Shown in pieces: positions 28,201 through 42,400 of a stretch of DNA of 64,000 nucleotides. The stretch covers positions 4,216,001-4,280,000 of the forward strand of contig NC_133899.1 in assembly GCF_964199755.1 (NCBI RefSeq), written 5' to 3'. Source of the stretch: Larus michahellis. Taxonomy: Eukaryota > Chordata > Aves > Charadriiformes > Laridae. The position numbers and the translations under genes were made by a program. Below the pieces are notes generated by a model, which did no database searches, had not been told where the DNA came from, and saw only the letters and a list, made by a program, of their open reading frames with translations. The stretch's first letter is position 1. Every line of letters begins with the position of its first letter.

Positions 28201-28689
28201 TGATCCTTAATATCTTGTGACAAACATAGGCTCCAGCTGTCCTCCAGGCAAAGGGAGGGAGGTCGGTGCCTGCGCAGCAGATACCTGGCACTGATAGACA
28301 CTGTTCCCTAAAGAAACCAATTGAAAATGTTTTCTTCTGGCCACCACTGACTTTGTGTTAACATCTACCTTCCTCCCCATCTCCTGCCTGCTTTTTTGGC
28401 TTTTATTTTGTGACGTTGCCTTGTTGAACCTAGATGGCTGTAGGCTTTTGCAGCTTTAGGCAAACATTAGCAGATCTCTCCCCTGTTTCTATCCAAAATA
28501 ATTTTTTTAATACTTTTTAATTGGGTTATTTAGCATAATGTCACAGAATTACATTTTCATCTAAGAAATAACAAATATTTTAAGAGGTTTTGTCTCCCTT
28601 GTCTTGATTTTCATTCCCTGATCAGCAAGACTTAGTGCCTTATGGAAAAGATGTTCCACAAAGGTTACTGCATCCCTCAAACACTTTTA

Positions 28690-28818
28690 ATGTTATTTTT
28701 TTCCCTGTGTTTCTCTCTATCCCATGGGATTTTTTTTTCCCCTCCTCCTCTTCTCATTTTACTCTCTTTTCTTTCATTTTCTGTCATCTTTATCTTTCTC
28801 TTTCTCCTTTGTCTTCAG
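28690..28818. repeat. Long pyrimidine tract ending in an acceptor-like TCTTCAG
   Basis: About 130 bases of nearly pure C and T on the + strand, ending GTCTTCAG at 28818. It looks like a strong polypyrimidine tract plus splice acceptor. The sequence after it shows no recognised coding exon or convincing donor, so it may be just a simple repeat. Confidence 0.6.
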
Positions 28819-29530
28819 CTGCAGGTGCCCTGCAATACTCCCCAGTCCCTCCAGCTGCTTTTGTTTTTCAAATCCCTGCAGCTGGAGCCAGGAAGAAAGC
28901 AGGAGGGATGAGAGTCCTGCTGTTGTGTGCTGGGAAGCAGGAGGGAAGCCAGGAGCCAGCGGTGGGCAATCCCACCGAGGACTGTGAGGGACAACAGCCT
29001 TGAGAAACAAACACACTGTGAAATTTGAAAACACAGCTAAAAATTATAACCAGAGAAACTGAGGGTGAAAAGTTCCATTTAATTTCAGTGCCTCCTGGAC
29101 TCCTCACTCCCTTAAGATCCTTTCAAACCGAGTTAAATCTTGTAGTCCTCCGACAGGCAGCTTTGCCACTGACTGTCACCGAGTATCCTGCTCACACACC
29201 TCCTGAAGGATGCATCAGACCCTGTTTCCACAATGAAGAAATCATTTATTCCAAACTGACGCACCAGATGGACATACAGATCTCCAAAGATGTTAATTCC
29301 AACACCCGTCCTCTAGTTTGTTTGAGGCAACCACAGTAATGAAAATAAATGCCTTGGGCCTGACAGAAAGCAGGCGTTTGATTTCATTAACAGCCAGTTT
29401 TCCAGCCAAAAGTGGTAACAAATTAAATAGCCATCTGAGATGCTAAATAATAAACCCATGTATTCTGGCACAAATTGCCATCTGTGGCTTGCTCACTGAG
29501 GGCTCAGTCTTCAAAGGCACTGAGCGCCTT

Positions 29531-29646
29531 AGTCCGGATCCAGCAAAGCATGTGAGTGCGTGGTTAAACACATGCGGTAGCAGCAACGCCCAAGAAACAA
29601 CTCACATAATGAACATTAGGCCAGTACTTAACTACTTTGCTACAAT
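29531..29646. repeat. Ancient palindromic amniote repeat remnant (possible MITE-like element)
   Basis: The block opens with GTCCGGATCCAGCAAAGCAT and closes with ACTTAACTACTTTGCTACAA, so the ends are imperfect inverted copies (AGCAAAG against CTTTGCT). Inside are words of the form GTTAAACACATGC and ACTCACATAATG. This matches a dispersed sequence I know from turtle, crocodile and bird DNA whose family name I cannot state. It carries no coding sequence. Confidence 0.45.
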
Positions 29647-30103
29647 AAAGCCAGAAAATTCAACTGAACATTTAATATATACATGAACATCTCATATACA
29701 TGTGAACAAGCATCTCCTTAAGTAAAGCAAGTGATAACTCACTTCGAATTTGCACTGTTAGGAATAATATCCTGCAGTAGATAGAGATAGCCTGTATTAC
29801 TTTACAACAGTTAATATTTAAACCTGAAGCAATAGAATTATGGTAATTCACAGAAAAGACTGGACATGAACTTCTAATATGATTATTTTAACAAACCCCA
29901 CAAGCAATGTTTCTCATAAAGGGTGAGGTTCACAAGCTCCTGTGTAAACATTTGCTCTGCACAGCAATGCAGTTGAAGAAATGCCAGTTCTGAAACACAA
30001 AATGTCACTTCTTGAGGTCTCACAGGTTACTACCCACGTGTTCAAGTTCCCTCCGTGGGAGGTAACTTTGTGTGAACACGTTTCAGCTAAAGCCATCGCC
30101 GCT

Positions 30104-30470
30104 TGTCATGGTTTCAGTTGGGGTAGAGTTGACTTTCTTACTAGCAGCTGGTATAGTGGTCTTGGGATGAATAGAGCGTTGTTAAAACACTGATGGTTTC
30201 AGTGATTGCTAAGTAGTCAAGGCCTTTTCTGCTCCTCACATCGCCCCACTAGTGAGTAGGCTGGGGAGCCATAAGAAGTTGGGAGGGGACACAGCCAGGA
30301 CGGCCGACCCCAACTGACCAAAGGGCTACTCCATACCACGGGGCATCACACTCAGCTCATCAAGCTGGGGAAGAAAAAGGAAGGGGGGTGGGAGGGAGGA
30401 AGGAGATATGGAGTGATGGTGTTTGTCTTCCCAAGTAACAGTTACGTGTGGTGGAGCCATGTGGACAGTA
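30104..30470 (+). mobile_element. Endogenous retrovirus LTR fragment (probably ERVL-like, neoavian type)
   Basis: The block starts TGTCATGGTTTCAG, a TG-initiated LTR edge. Its order of words (GGTATAGTGGT, TTGCTAAGTAGT, GGGAGGGGACACAGCCAGGA, CCATACCACGGGGCATCA, TTTGTCTTCCCAAGTAAC) is what I recall from an LTR family abundant in neoavian birds. No gag, pol or env sequence flanks it, so it looks like a solo or decayed LTR. The 3' end is lost or degraded: similarity fades near 30470 and no CA-terminated edge or polyadenylation region is evident. Family name and host range are from memory and need a repeat search. Confidence 0.6.
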
Positions 30471-33400
30471 TTTTCAATTTTATTTTCCACTCTTTGGGGC
30501 TTTCCTCTCTAAGTTTCAGGTCCAGCAAGTTGGTAGTTCTGAGTTTTAGCCCGTAGTAAATAAGAAATAATAATTTAAAAAAAGAAATTCAATAGTAAGA
30601 CTTCATGGTTGCAATGAAAAGATTAAAAATGTAGCCTAAATATGCCTTTCAGAACCAAACAGGAGGTACAAGAAAGATAATATCTTCATTTTTTTATAAA
30701 CCAGTAATCGTTTAGGAAGCTTAATTTGTAATTTAACAGCAGGTGTTGGCAATACTATTGTTAAACACCTGCTCCATCCATAAGAAATCCTGTTGGCTCG
30801 TTTGACTTGCTGACTTAAATTTAAGTACATGAACAAGTGCATTCCTAAAGCAGAGCTGCTGGAAATATCCCAGCAAGACTGAATTTAAGGTAATTGATCT
30901 CCAAACTTCTCCAACAAAATTCCCTCTCTACTTGCCTACGCAGTCAAACAGAAACAAATTCTGTATTAGAAAGAAAAGCAATTGTAGATGATTTTGATCA
31001 TCGTCTCAAGCACTGAACAGGGAATTGAAACACTGAAATTTTCAGTTTCAATACTGAAAAAATGTACTTGTTTAGTATGTTCATTCCATATTTAAAATCC
31101 AGTGCTCTCTAGCGTGAACGCCCTTGTGAGAGTGCAAACATGACATTGCGCAGACATGCAAGGGATAACAATTTTGTCCAGTAAGTGCCCACGGCAGATG
31201 CTCGATTCCCCAGGAAACTGTGACATCAAGTGAGATGGGACAAGGGACCGCGCTGATTGCTTATTGCACGAGTGTCTGTGCGTGCTCCTGCAACACACTG
31301 TGTCTACCGAAGCTGCAATTAATGAAGAGTTATTAGTCATCTTGCTGCTGTACCCACTTCTGCCATCCTGATTTTGCACTTGCATTAAATAGCACCTTAC
31401 TCTGAGGGCCCTCTTTCTGCCGTATTTCCAAATGAAGCACTGACTGGATGACTGTTGAGGAATGTGTTTTGTGGTAATTCCACACCAGTTGTCTGCTCCT
31501 TCACTCCTCACCAAAGATCCGCTTTGAGTCTCTGTGAGCAGAGATTTCCGTATTCGCAAACATCGGTTTCTGTTCCAGCCCAGGGAGAGCTGATCCCAGC
31601 GGAGCTGGGCAGAGGAGAGCTGGCAGCTCAATTATCATGTCACGCAACACATGAAATCTTCCTTGGACTACTGGGACAGGCCAAAGTCCCCTTGGCTCAC
31701 TAATCCACATGAAATACAGAACTGCCTTATGCGTCAAAACACCTTTGGGGTTCCTTTGTACCAATTAATACTACAATGCTAAAATGTATTTATAGTGCTT
31801 TCACTATAAAGGCTTTGACAACCTGACACATTTGTCTGTATGCAATTTAGGTCACTCAGTTTGATTTTACTAACTTTCTGCACTCATCAGTCTCTTGATC
31901 GTCTTCTACTACTTCATCATGTGCTTTACGGTATCATTAAGAAAACAAACTAGTAAGACCTACTAACTTTGATGTCATCCCCTCTGGCTTTATATTTACT
32001 TTCCCTAGAATTAAATATAACTTTTAATATATTTGAAATGTTGAGAAGATGCCTTGAGGCAGACTATTGGAGAAAAAATTTCTTTGTTATAAAAAAAAAT
32101 ACCACAGCGACTACGCTGCATGTTTATCATACCACCAGGCAGATAGATGACACAAGGAAATGCTGGTCCTGCAATTTCTCGTGATCCCATGGGGAGGGCA
32201 CTCAGCACAATTTCCTTTTTTCTATGCTGTTGCATTTTCGTTTTAATAGATGGCCACCAGTTCCAGATGTCTACAAAAATTAGAGCATCTGAGTAATTCA
32301 GTACTCCCAAGTACCAGCACTGTGTAAGCAGAACAGATGGCCAGTCCTACAACCTTGGACGTACATTCTCCTGACGTGTGAGATGGAAACTGCAGTGCGG
32401 GAAAAGTGAGGTATTGGGCTTTTTATTAGCTTTATCGGGTGACTGACGTTTTGCTGGAAGACAATCAGGCTATTTCTGGTTGCCATGTGTGCTGCTGCTC
32501 ATACCTAAAATGGAGATGAAATTGTGGAAAGATGTGAAAAATGTCATGATGCAGCAGACAACAAAAGGATGAAAGTCACTGGTCTAGACAGATTACGATA
32601 GAATCAGGTATTTTTAATTTAATAGTGAGGGACATTTCTATCAGCATTGGTGATGAGCGGACGCATTCTGCTCCATGACATAACAACCAATTGACTTTAT
32701 ACAAAGAAGTGGTATTATACACGTAGCAACGAATGACAGTAAACATATAAAGGGATATTAGGGGCTTCTTCCATCTAAATGTCTAGATGAAAGGCTGTAG
32801 ATGGGTATACATAAAAAGTAAAAATATCTAGACCGGCAATCAACTGTCAAGGTCTTAATGCCTTGGTACCTCTCATTAAATAGAGGCCTAGAGCCAAATT
32901 TTCTCCTAACGTTCATATTATTGAAATAAAAATGACAGAAAAATAATTTCAGCCCTGCCTTAGCTTTGTGATTTAGCATCTCTGGTCAGTAACAGGTTTT
33001 TTCACAAAACCTTTTAACACCTCTGCAGAAAAAAAATCCAAAATTGTGGCTGCCAGGGTTTATTCCATGATTAAGTAAAAATATCTCTATTTCCAACACA
33101 GTTATATTACAAGAATAACCTATTCTCTGATGTATTACTAGAAGTAAACACATTTGGATAATTTTCATATCCTAAACTTAAGAAGAATCAGACAAAAAGT
33201 TGCTGCCATGATATTTGTATCTTTCTGTGCACATAGCGGGGGTCAGTTGGGATCTTTGCAAAGCTGCTGAGCTCTAGGAGTAAGAGCAGCCATCTCGTGA
33301 AGCGGCTCAACTTTGCAAGGCAGGACTGTGTGTGTTGTTGATGCTCCTTATTGCTGCCTTTCACCTTGCATTTAACTTGCATCTTCAGCTCACTGAAGTA

Positions 33401-36400
33401 TTTCCTTTCTCTGGGAAACCACGTCATACTCTACACGTGAACTGTTCCTACCATGTACTGCTGGAGGCAGTACAAGGTTTACACGTGGAAAGAATATTTT
33501 TTTGCCTGCAAATAACAAAGGTGTTATGAGATTTCTCTTCTTCCTCAAAAATATCAATATATTGCATTGATAGTATAAAACACTGCAGTAGGGTGAGATA
33601 GTAACTCCATGACGCTAAGATTGTTATCTGGCATGTTAGTCCAATTTCTTTTAGTAATCCGATGGGACTAAAATGTGCATTAGGTACCTTGATGCGGAGT
33701 GACATCTACAGAAGTTATTTGCATGAAACTCTGGTTTCTAATTTCTGAAATCCTCGGCTGGTTTTAACTCATATTCACTCTAAAAATCGTACGCTTTAAA
33801 TGAAAAGCTTTAGAAGTTAAATTCCTCTGCTATATTTCTAGAAATGATGACTCTAAATCTTGCTCCAGTGCTCACGTTACAGTTGTGTTGACATATGAAA
33901 TGAATGAATGGCGCTTTACGTTGTCTTCCATACACGATACTTGGCAACAATGCGCAGGTTAATGTCTTCGAGGCCGGGAAAGTGAGAAGTAAGAGCACCC
34001 CTGAGACTGCTTCCAGCTACAGTCACAACATCCATTCTCAATTGGACTGGGGTCAGTTAATTTTATAAAGATCATTTACAAGCCAGGCGTTTTCCTGCCA
34101 GTTATACTGTGTTCAAAAATTATTACATTTATTCCTAACCGCAGTAATACATTACATGCAAGCCAGTCTCTGCTTTGCAGGCTCAGCACATTACTGGGTT
34201 GCCTGCGTTGTTGCAAACGCTATGCAAAGATCCTCAAGGGTTTGAGCCTTTCCTAACTTGGTACCAAGATTTCCATTATTTCCAAAAGTGAAGGATAAAG
34301 CTCTGGTTTGCTGGTTGCGGGCCCCTATCAGACTGGCACACGAGGTGCTGCACAGCAACACAAGTTCCCATCTTTACAACCTGAACTATTTTGGTACCTG
34401 TGGGGAAAAAAAATACACTGTAGCCCAGGGGTGTAAAGAATATTATAGCGTATCTCTTGAAATAAGAGAGCAATAAAGCTGATGGGAAAGCTGGAAAACA
34501 TCACTTACAAGGAAAGAGTGAAACTGGAAATGTTCGGTGCAGACGCTAAAAGAAGTTATAACGACCTGAAGCTACACGAGCTGATTTTGCTCTTCTCTGT
34601 GCAGTTTTCCACATCCACTGGCAATGGGCAAGAAAAAGCGGGCTTGAATTGCAGAAAGGAGTTTGAAAAGTAGGAAAAAACCCCAAACCTGTCTTTCTGC
34701 TGTTAGAGAGTCCAGCACCGGGATCACAGGAATGGATCAACAAGGGACATTATGGCAAGAATGGGGGAATGGGCAGCAAGGGGATCAACTTAGGCAAGTA
34801 TCTGTTAGAAATGGGACAGAAACAGTTTAAGCCTGCTTTGGGATCAGGATTATGTGGCCTCTAGAAATTTTCTCCCTCCCTATTTTTTATTACTCTGTGT
34901 TAAGTGTCGCTGGAAGATTCCTACAGTCCCTCTAGGCAAAGACGATTCTGCGGCTGCTCAAAGGCAACAGTATTTCTCCCAAGGAGTGTCTCACTCAGCA
35001 ACAGGGGATAGATGGGTTGCGTTAAGTATTCCTGGGTTCCTCAAGGAAGTAATTCATGTAAAGTGCAGCACTAAGTACATCCTCCCTCAGTTTCTCAACA
35101 AAAATGGTTGTAGTAAAACCGAACTGTTAGGTACTCAGAGGTCTGTAGGACAGTCTAAAACTAAAATGCTTTACAATGAGACTTATCTCCTACTTATTCC
35201 AATCCACAAATAACCTTCAGTCCCACCTGATGTTTATAAACCTCCACAGTCACACTCTCCCCCGCTCCTAATGAAAACAACTACAGTACACGCACGTTTC
35301 CCCCCAGCATGAGTATTTTTTCCCAGTGTGTAGTTTATGAACTGGGTACTTGCCAGACTGCTGGTGGTTCAAAATTTATCACATTCCGCTTCTTCCGTCC
35401 CTCTGAGGTACTCACGTCAGGCTGAATTATAATCTAGGTATTTCGTTTTGCTCCATTATCTCATTTATTTTATAAAGTCAGCCAAAGAAGGAGGTGGGAA
35501 AAAACCAATTATTCTTTTTATTTGGAGCAGACAATGTACTCTTGATCTACCTGCTTCTTTCGTTCTGTTTTACTATTTCATTATTTGGTTTTTATATAAT
35601 ACACGAATAGAGACAACAAAATCCAATGGGAGATTTATCGCAGTGAGAAAATTAACCACTGAGCAAACCCCCAGTGAGAGGAGTGAATGCTTTGGGTGGC
35701 CACAAGCTAGTGGGAATTGACAAGAGACCAACGGGATCAGGGTTTTGACCCTGTTACACGGGTCCGAATAGACACTATAGATCGCTTTGGTTGTAAAACT
35801 CCCTCTGGTCCTCAGGTACGCACAGGGTTATAGAGACATGCATGTCACTGCTCTGTTAATGCAGCTCAGCTGGTCTTTCTTAATGGAAAGTTATTAAGGA
35901 CAGAGCAGTATGGATGCTCAAACAGTACTAATGCTCAGAGACTGTCACTCACTCTGTATTTTAAGTATTTAAATTCTAGTATGCTGCAAGAATACCATGT
36001 TTGAGATGAAACATGTTGGCTGACTCACGCTCTGCAGAAGCCTGTTGACAGGTAAGAGAGTGGCATAATCAGGTATCAGATGTAATTATACTTCTTAGAG
36101 TAAGCTGTAGTCACACAATGCCATTCAAAACTTCAGTGAAGTGTTGCCTGTGGATACCCTGAACTGCAAATGAATGCCTGGGCACCCTTATTATTCCTCC
36201 TCATTGAAACAAATGCTTTTATATTTAATTATGGCAGAGAACCGTCAGAAGAACATGTCAGACACAGAGACAGGTAAGGATTAGTTTCTTTTTGCTTAAT
36301 GAGCGCTCTGTTGCCAGTGTCAGGTATACAGCAAACCAATCTAGAGACCAGCTCTGCATCCAATACGGGTCAGCAGAAGCTAGCAAGTAACCTGAAGACA

Positions 36401-39400
36401 GCTCAGTGCCCTTTAAAGACACAGGCTGTAACTGAGCAGGTTCAGTACTTCACGGGGCAGTCACAGGTTGTCCTGTTCCCTGCTTATGAAGCTAGAGTTT
36501 CCTTCTACATCTACTTTTCCTTTTTCCTTTACAGATGTTTTCTTAGGCAGACAATAACGGTTAAAAATATAACCCCTTCGCCTGATTTCAAACAAAAATT
36601 AGCACCAAGAAATAAAACATATGCCTATGTTATTACAAAGATTATTATAGTTACTACATAAATGGACTGCAATGCTGCTCAGAACTCTGAATTCAGACCA
36701 GAATGTGTTTCATCATGTCACTTATAGCAAGATATGACAGTTGTACCAGTTTGCTGAACTTGGCAAACAGAGTAATTAAACTAATTAACTTCTGTCTTGC
36801 TCACTATTCTGCTGTTCCTGAGACTGCCAGCATCAGTAGAAATCTCTGAGCACTATAAATCAGAATAAACACACCAGTAAAATTTGCTTCTCCTCTGAAG
36901 GCTCAGAAAACCCCACTGAAGAGGCTGGCAGCTTGACTAATATCCACGCTTGGAACAACAGCCTGTCTCTGAAGTGTCTCATTATTGCAGTCCTTCTTGG
37001 GTTGAACAACAGCTTTAGATGAGCAGAGAACTTCTAGTGGACCACACAGCAATTAAGTTGCTTCTAGCCCTCAAAATGATAATATACCAGATGATACGTT
37101 TTTGTAATACAGAAGTTATTGAATTTGTTTTACAATTTAAAACCTGTGACCAATTTTTCTGGAGTCTTAAAGAGAGACAGCTACAAAAGCTACATAATAA
37201 AAAAACCACTGGGAATGTTTTAAAATTCCTTAAAATGTTTTTTTGTTTTGATTAGTGCTGGATAATGCGGATGCAGCGCAGGGTCCTGGAGGTGCTGGCT
37301 TACACCTGTGGTGACCACAACGTGCTCAAGGCACCTCCACAGAGGTCCCTGGTAGGGACCAGTTTCTCCAGTTTCTCAGTGGTCCTGAAGTCGAAGTTTT
37401 CCATTGGCTTTAGTGGGCTTACGCTTTTAAAAATACACATATACGTAACGCACTCACATATGTGACATACACATTGTCACATAATCCTAGACACAAAGGC
37501 TTGCACACTAAAACTCCTTACTGTTAAACAAACATAACAGACCTAATAGAATAATCTCTAAAATGTTGTGATTATTTTGCTAAGCAAGTCTGTTGCTGCT
37601 GGACCCAGGCTCCGGACAGTCTGAGAGATGGGCAGAAGTACATGTTCCTTTTCATTCTTTTCAGACTCAAATATAATCCTGAAGATATTAAAATATTCAT
37701 GATACTAAATATTTAAATTCCTCCACCCTGCTGGCCTGGATAATTCTATCTTCACCAAAAAAGAGAGGAAAAAAAGAGAGTTCTAACATATGCAAAAAAC
37801 ATATAAAAAGCTAAACAGGAAAAAAAAAGTGCGTTCAGCAAACACAGGTGAGCATTTAGGAAATAACAGCTTTAGTCTAATGGTGATAAAGCATTCCCTA
37901 TGAAACAGAGATGAATATATTACAAAGGCATGACAATAAGAAATCACCTTTCTCACTGTACAGTGGCACGCAGAGAACTAAGGGTCAGGGTCAGCTCATT
38001 TTATAGACCTTAAGGGTTAGATTTAAAATTTAGACTCAGATTTGATTCTAGAGCTCTTCAAACTCCAGGGTCATACAGTCATATGCCAGAGGCCTGCTGT
38101 ATTTTATTAACAACACATACTTTTCTTTCTTGGAATATCCAAACGTGGGGATGGAAGGCATCAGTTAAACTCAAAAATAGGCAGCGGGCCAGTTGCATTT
38201 GGGTTTGACTACAGGGCAGACCTATTGAAAATATGAAGCTATAGATCCTCAGGTGAGATAGTTTTCTGTTTTTTTTAACAACTTAGTCACATAAAGTAGA
38301 GAGGGGGAAGAGAGGTGTGAAACAAGGCATTAAAAACAGATACTACTGGAGACTCCAGATACAAAAAGCCCTCCTTGATGGGAACTTCCAAGCCAGGCAC
38401 TGGTGGTTGCCATGTCCCAGGAGAAGGCTTCAAACCAGAGAGAACTTGCAGGGTCTCAACTAAGGGAGTTCTTGCTTATGAAGGGAACGGCTCCCCTCTC
38501 AACAACGAATGATATTCTCAAGTCTCGATGCGCTGACCTTTTAACAAGGAACACTTACTTTATGAAATTTGTTTTAAGAACCACTAGGTTGAGTCCAAAA
38601 TTGCCTCTTCTCTTTACATACTTATTAACTGAGACATCCAGATTCCCTCTCATACTTGATTTTTACTGGTCAGCCTTTATGTTTTCCAGAAACACATGAG
38701 CCAGAATTATCCACAAATCCATGAAAAAACGTTGGTATGCTGAATATAGGAAACACATGACCAAACATCTTCCAGATATGTTATTAAAACTAAAGTAATA
38801 AAGTTTATCCGACTCTGAAAACATAAAGACACAAAAAAGCTAAGCAAATAAAAGGCTAGTTTAATCTTGGCAGTTTGACTTCCAAATGCAAACCCAAAGC
38901 ATTCAAAATAAATGGAGCATTTCTTCCATTTCCAGCCACGTGAGTGATGCTGAATTAATATATAGGTTGCATTTGAAAGGCTTTGCTCCAACATTAGGTC
39001 TTTGAATACAATTTTTTGTTCCTTATTTCTTTCTCCCATTCTCTTTTCTGTAATCCTGGGGTATATGAGGTACTTCAGTCCTTTAGGTCTTCAAGGTTTT
39101 ATTCACCTTGATACAACCGCAACCACAGCACCAGGTCACTTTATTGCAATACCCAAAATTTGTACTATTACTCATTGTGCTCTGATCAGGAACAAGAATT
39201 CAGAGCTCGTAGGGAAGAATTAATCAAGAGTAAGTAATTTTCCAGAATGGTTTAGAAATACAGTTCTTAGCATTTGAACTCACTGAGGGCAAATTGCCCC
39301 AAGTTATGAAATTTCAGAGATCATTTCATTTTTAAGATTTTATATGAACATGATATATGGCTCTTGGAGATTTCATTACAAACTCTTAAATCTAAATATT

Positions 39401-42400
39401 TAGCAATTTAAAAACCCGTGTATTTTAAGAAATGTTTAGAGTACAACACTTAGACAACATTATAAAATGTATAAAATACCTATATAGACACAGTTACTTT
39501 GAATATGGTAATTTTTTTTCTCCGCACACCCCTGTGGCGCCACGTGCTTCACATTTGCACCCATATTGTACGAGAGCACCCATGCACTCGGTGTGAGCAA
39601 AGGGCTGCGGCGAGGAGGGCAGACTGCCCTTTGCACCGGGGTGAACACTACTCATTGCCTACATGAAGCTTTTTCTTCTTTTGCTTAATTTGGTCTGCTG
39701 GAACTGAATTTGCTCTGGCCAGGAGGGAGTAGGCAGGAAATCAGCTTTTGCCAAACAACAGACTGATCTTCGGAAAAGCTGATGGGATAAGTAGTATCCT
39801 GAAAAGCAACTCCGATTGTGGCAAGCAGCGACATGTTCAACTCTGACCCTACTGAAACTTGATGGCAGGAACCTGAACCATCAGGCATGGCTTTTTTTCT
39901 CAGCACAGCTAGTTAGCATAAACAACAACACACAACCAAACAGGGGGGGGGAAAGCGATTCCCACCCTTACACCTTGTGATGGGTTTGAACTGGATGGGT
40001 CACATGCATGTTTTGAACCCAGAAATGCTCTGCAGAGAGGCATGTGGAAGCTGCATCTCATCTCTGCATCCCTGGTGGACTTTGGCACAGGGTGAGGAAG
40101 CTGAAACAAAGCACTGAGCTCCTTGGGAGACTTCAGAACTCAAGTAGCTACAGAGGGCAGCTACCTCCATACAGGGATGGAAACTGAGTGTGGGTTTTTA
40201 GGACTGTAATTCCATCATCCACCATCCATCCCCCCCCCACACCTCAGTCTCATTTTCAGTAACGGTATCATTCTTACCCTGGCTCTGCCTATTGCACAGG
40301 CTGCAGGAGCACTTCCACATTCCTTCACCCGAGTATTGCCTCTGGCTGCGCTGCAGCAAGGTCTGGAAATGTGGGGGGACTCCTCCTCACACCATGGCTC
40401 CTGAGGAAGCAAACCTGCGTGTGCAGGAGGTACATGTTCTACACAGGGTTCACGGTCTGGATAGTGTAGTGAGGGGATGAGGATCCTGGAGTGCACCAGA
40501 GGTCACTCCAGTAGGCAAGAAAAGGTGCAACCTCTGCACCTCTATCCTCTGTAGAAAAAGTTGGGATAAGAGTTCCTTTCCCTTCCTGAGATTGCAACGG
40601 TACTTGTATTAAAGCTGGCGAGATACTCAGATCCTGTGATAATGGATCCACATGAACAACTTGGACTGGAATAATGTCATTTCTAGACAGCAATCTCTCT
40701 TCCTTTTCTATCACAGATAAGCTTTAGCTTTTACGCAGTCAGTTTGTTTAATTAGCGCTTTCTAGGCAATTTTAAAAACCCTTCCCAACTCTGCCCCAGA
40801 GATACTAACACAGGAAGGCAAAAAGGGTGAGGAGCCACGTGACACTAATCTCTCCCCTCACCTTTCCTTGTACATAATGCTTAATATGAGTACAATCTGC
40901 CAATGTCACCCACATGACAGTGCTCTGCATCTGTGTGGCCATATGAGTGCTTAATCTGCCTGTTTCATAAGATAATTACTGAATGAGACATTAATATTAG
41001 CACTGCGAGCCTTAGCCTCACCAAATGCAGTGCCTGGTGTTTTGCTAGCCTGTCTAAACTAGTCAAGTTCAGCTGTAATTTTGCAAGGAACTTTGAACTC
41101 TTCCTTGAACATGGAAGTTGAAAGGACAAAATTAGGACCAAGCCTGAAATCTGCTGCTCGTGAGCTCCGAGCCCCCAGTCAGTACAACCCTTTTGATTGT
41201 CAGCACCAGAGAAGCTGGTGCAAATAATCAATCAGCCATTTAAATAACTTCCCCCTGATCTCTCTAGTGAATAAAAGAGCCTTAACTCTCTCAAAAGAAT
41301 TGTATTGAAATAGAAAATGTTGTGAAGTATGCTAAATATCTTTACAGGAAATTGTAACACTGAAATGTTATGCAGAAAATTATTTCTGCATTTTGCAACT
41401 CAGTCCTGCAGCAATGTTAAAGAGAAAACTCTCCATTCCTGTCTAGTGAGAGCCCGAAGGTTTCTTAAAGGAGACAGCAGTGATTTTGCCTGCTGCATTT
41501 CTCAAAATCAGGAATGATAATATCATTCATCATTTGTAACATATCTATATCCTACAGTGGGTGCGCATATGTATATTTATTTACACCCACATACAAATAT
41601 GTCTCACACAAGCAATAACAATTAAGAATAACAATTAACATGCAGTGTTACACAGTAGAGGTAAACAACAATTCTTATAAAACATGCATGAAAGCGATCC
41701 ATACAAAGACGGCTGTGAGGAAATGCTCTTTATACATCATCTTCTGCATACACACTGCATGAAAATAAAATGCTTTTGAAATGACATAAATATGAGCATT
41801 TGTCATATTCCCCTCTCAGTAAATAACTGATCCTTGCCCATGCAGGAAAATACTTTCATTTCTAACAAAATGCTTCTTTACATGTTTTCTTTGGATATAT
41901 TTTGTGACTGTTACCAAAACCCAGTGCTTCTCTCCTGCAAACCAAGCGTCCGTGATCTGACACCAGGCGATGCTGTCGCTCTGACAGGGTGTGAAGGAAG
42001 CTCCGGCCTCAGGTTTCAGCATTGTTAAGGGACACAAAGGCAGGGGGGAGGGACACAAGGGCAAGGCATAAGAGCAAGATCATCTGCTGGGCAAACAACA
42101 CCAAACAGGCCGATTTCAAAACAAACACGATACCACTGAAGAGATGGGCTCTTTGCTGACAGACTTCTAAACCTCCGCTCCTGGAATGACTCTTTCCATG
42201 ACTGAGTCACTAGTTTTAATGATGATCTCTCGCTGCTCATGACCCAAGAGAAGACCTTAATCAAACCACTGCTGTTTGATTCAACCATTAATAAGATATT
42301 TGACAGCAGGAGGACTGTATCTTAAAAGAAGGATAAACAGCCTTTGGGAAGAGAGATATTTTCCTTCGTTAAATGTCAGAGGAGAACAGTTCCAAAGATT

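Larger units (their letters stand above)
13446..30103. other. Intergenic, no gene recognised
   Basis: AT-rich DNA with scattered ancient repeat remnants. The longest frame (190 codons, minus, 18800-19372) is rich in Phe, Leu and Cys and resembles no family I know. No tRNA, rRNA or other RNA gene structure was noticed. Small exons of a long-intron gene could be missed by eye. Confidence 0.5.

Noticed and set aside
28635..29003. 122-codon frame spanning the pyrimidine tract as a coding gene
   Set aside because: Its first half is low-complexity translation of the C/T tract and the second half has no known relatives.
31092..31631. 179-codon minus-strand frame
   Set aside because: No motif, signal peptide or membrane pattern recognised; overlapping frames on the other strand argue for chance.
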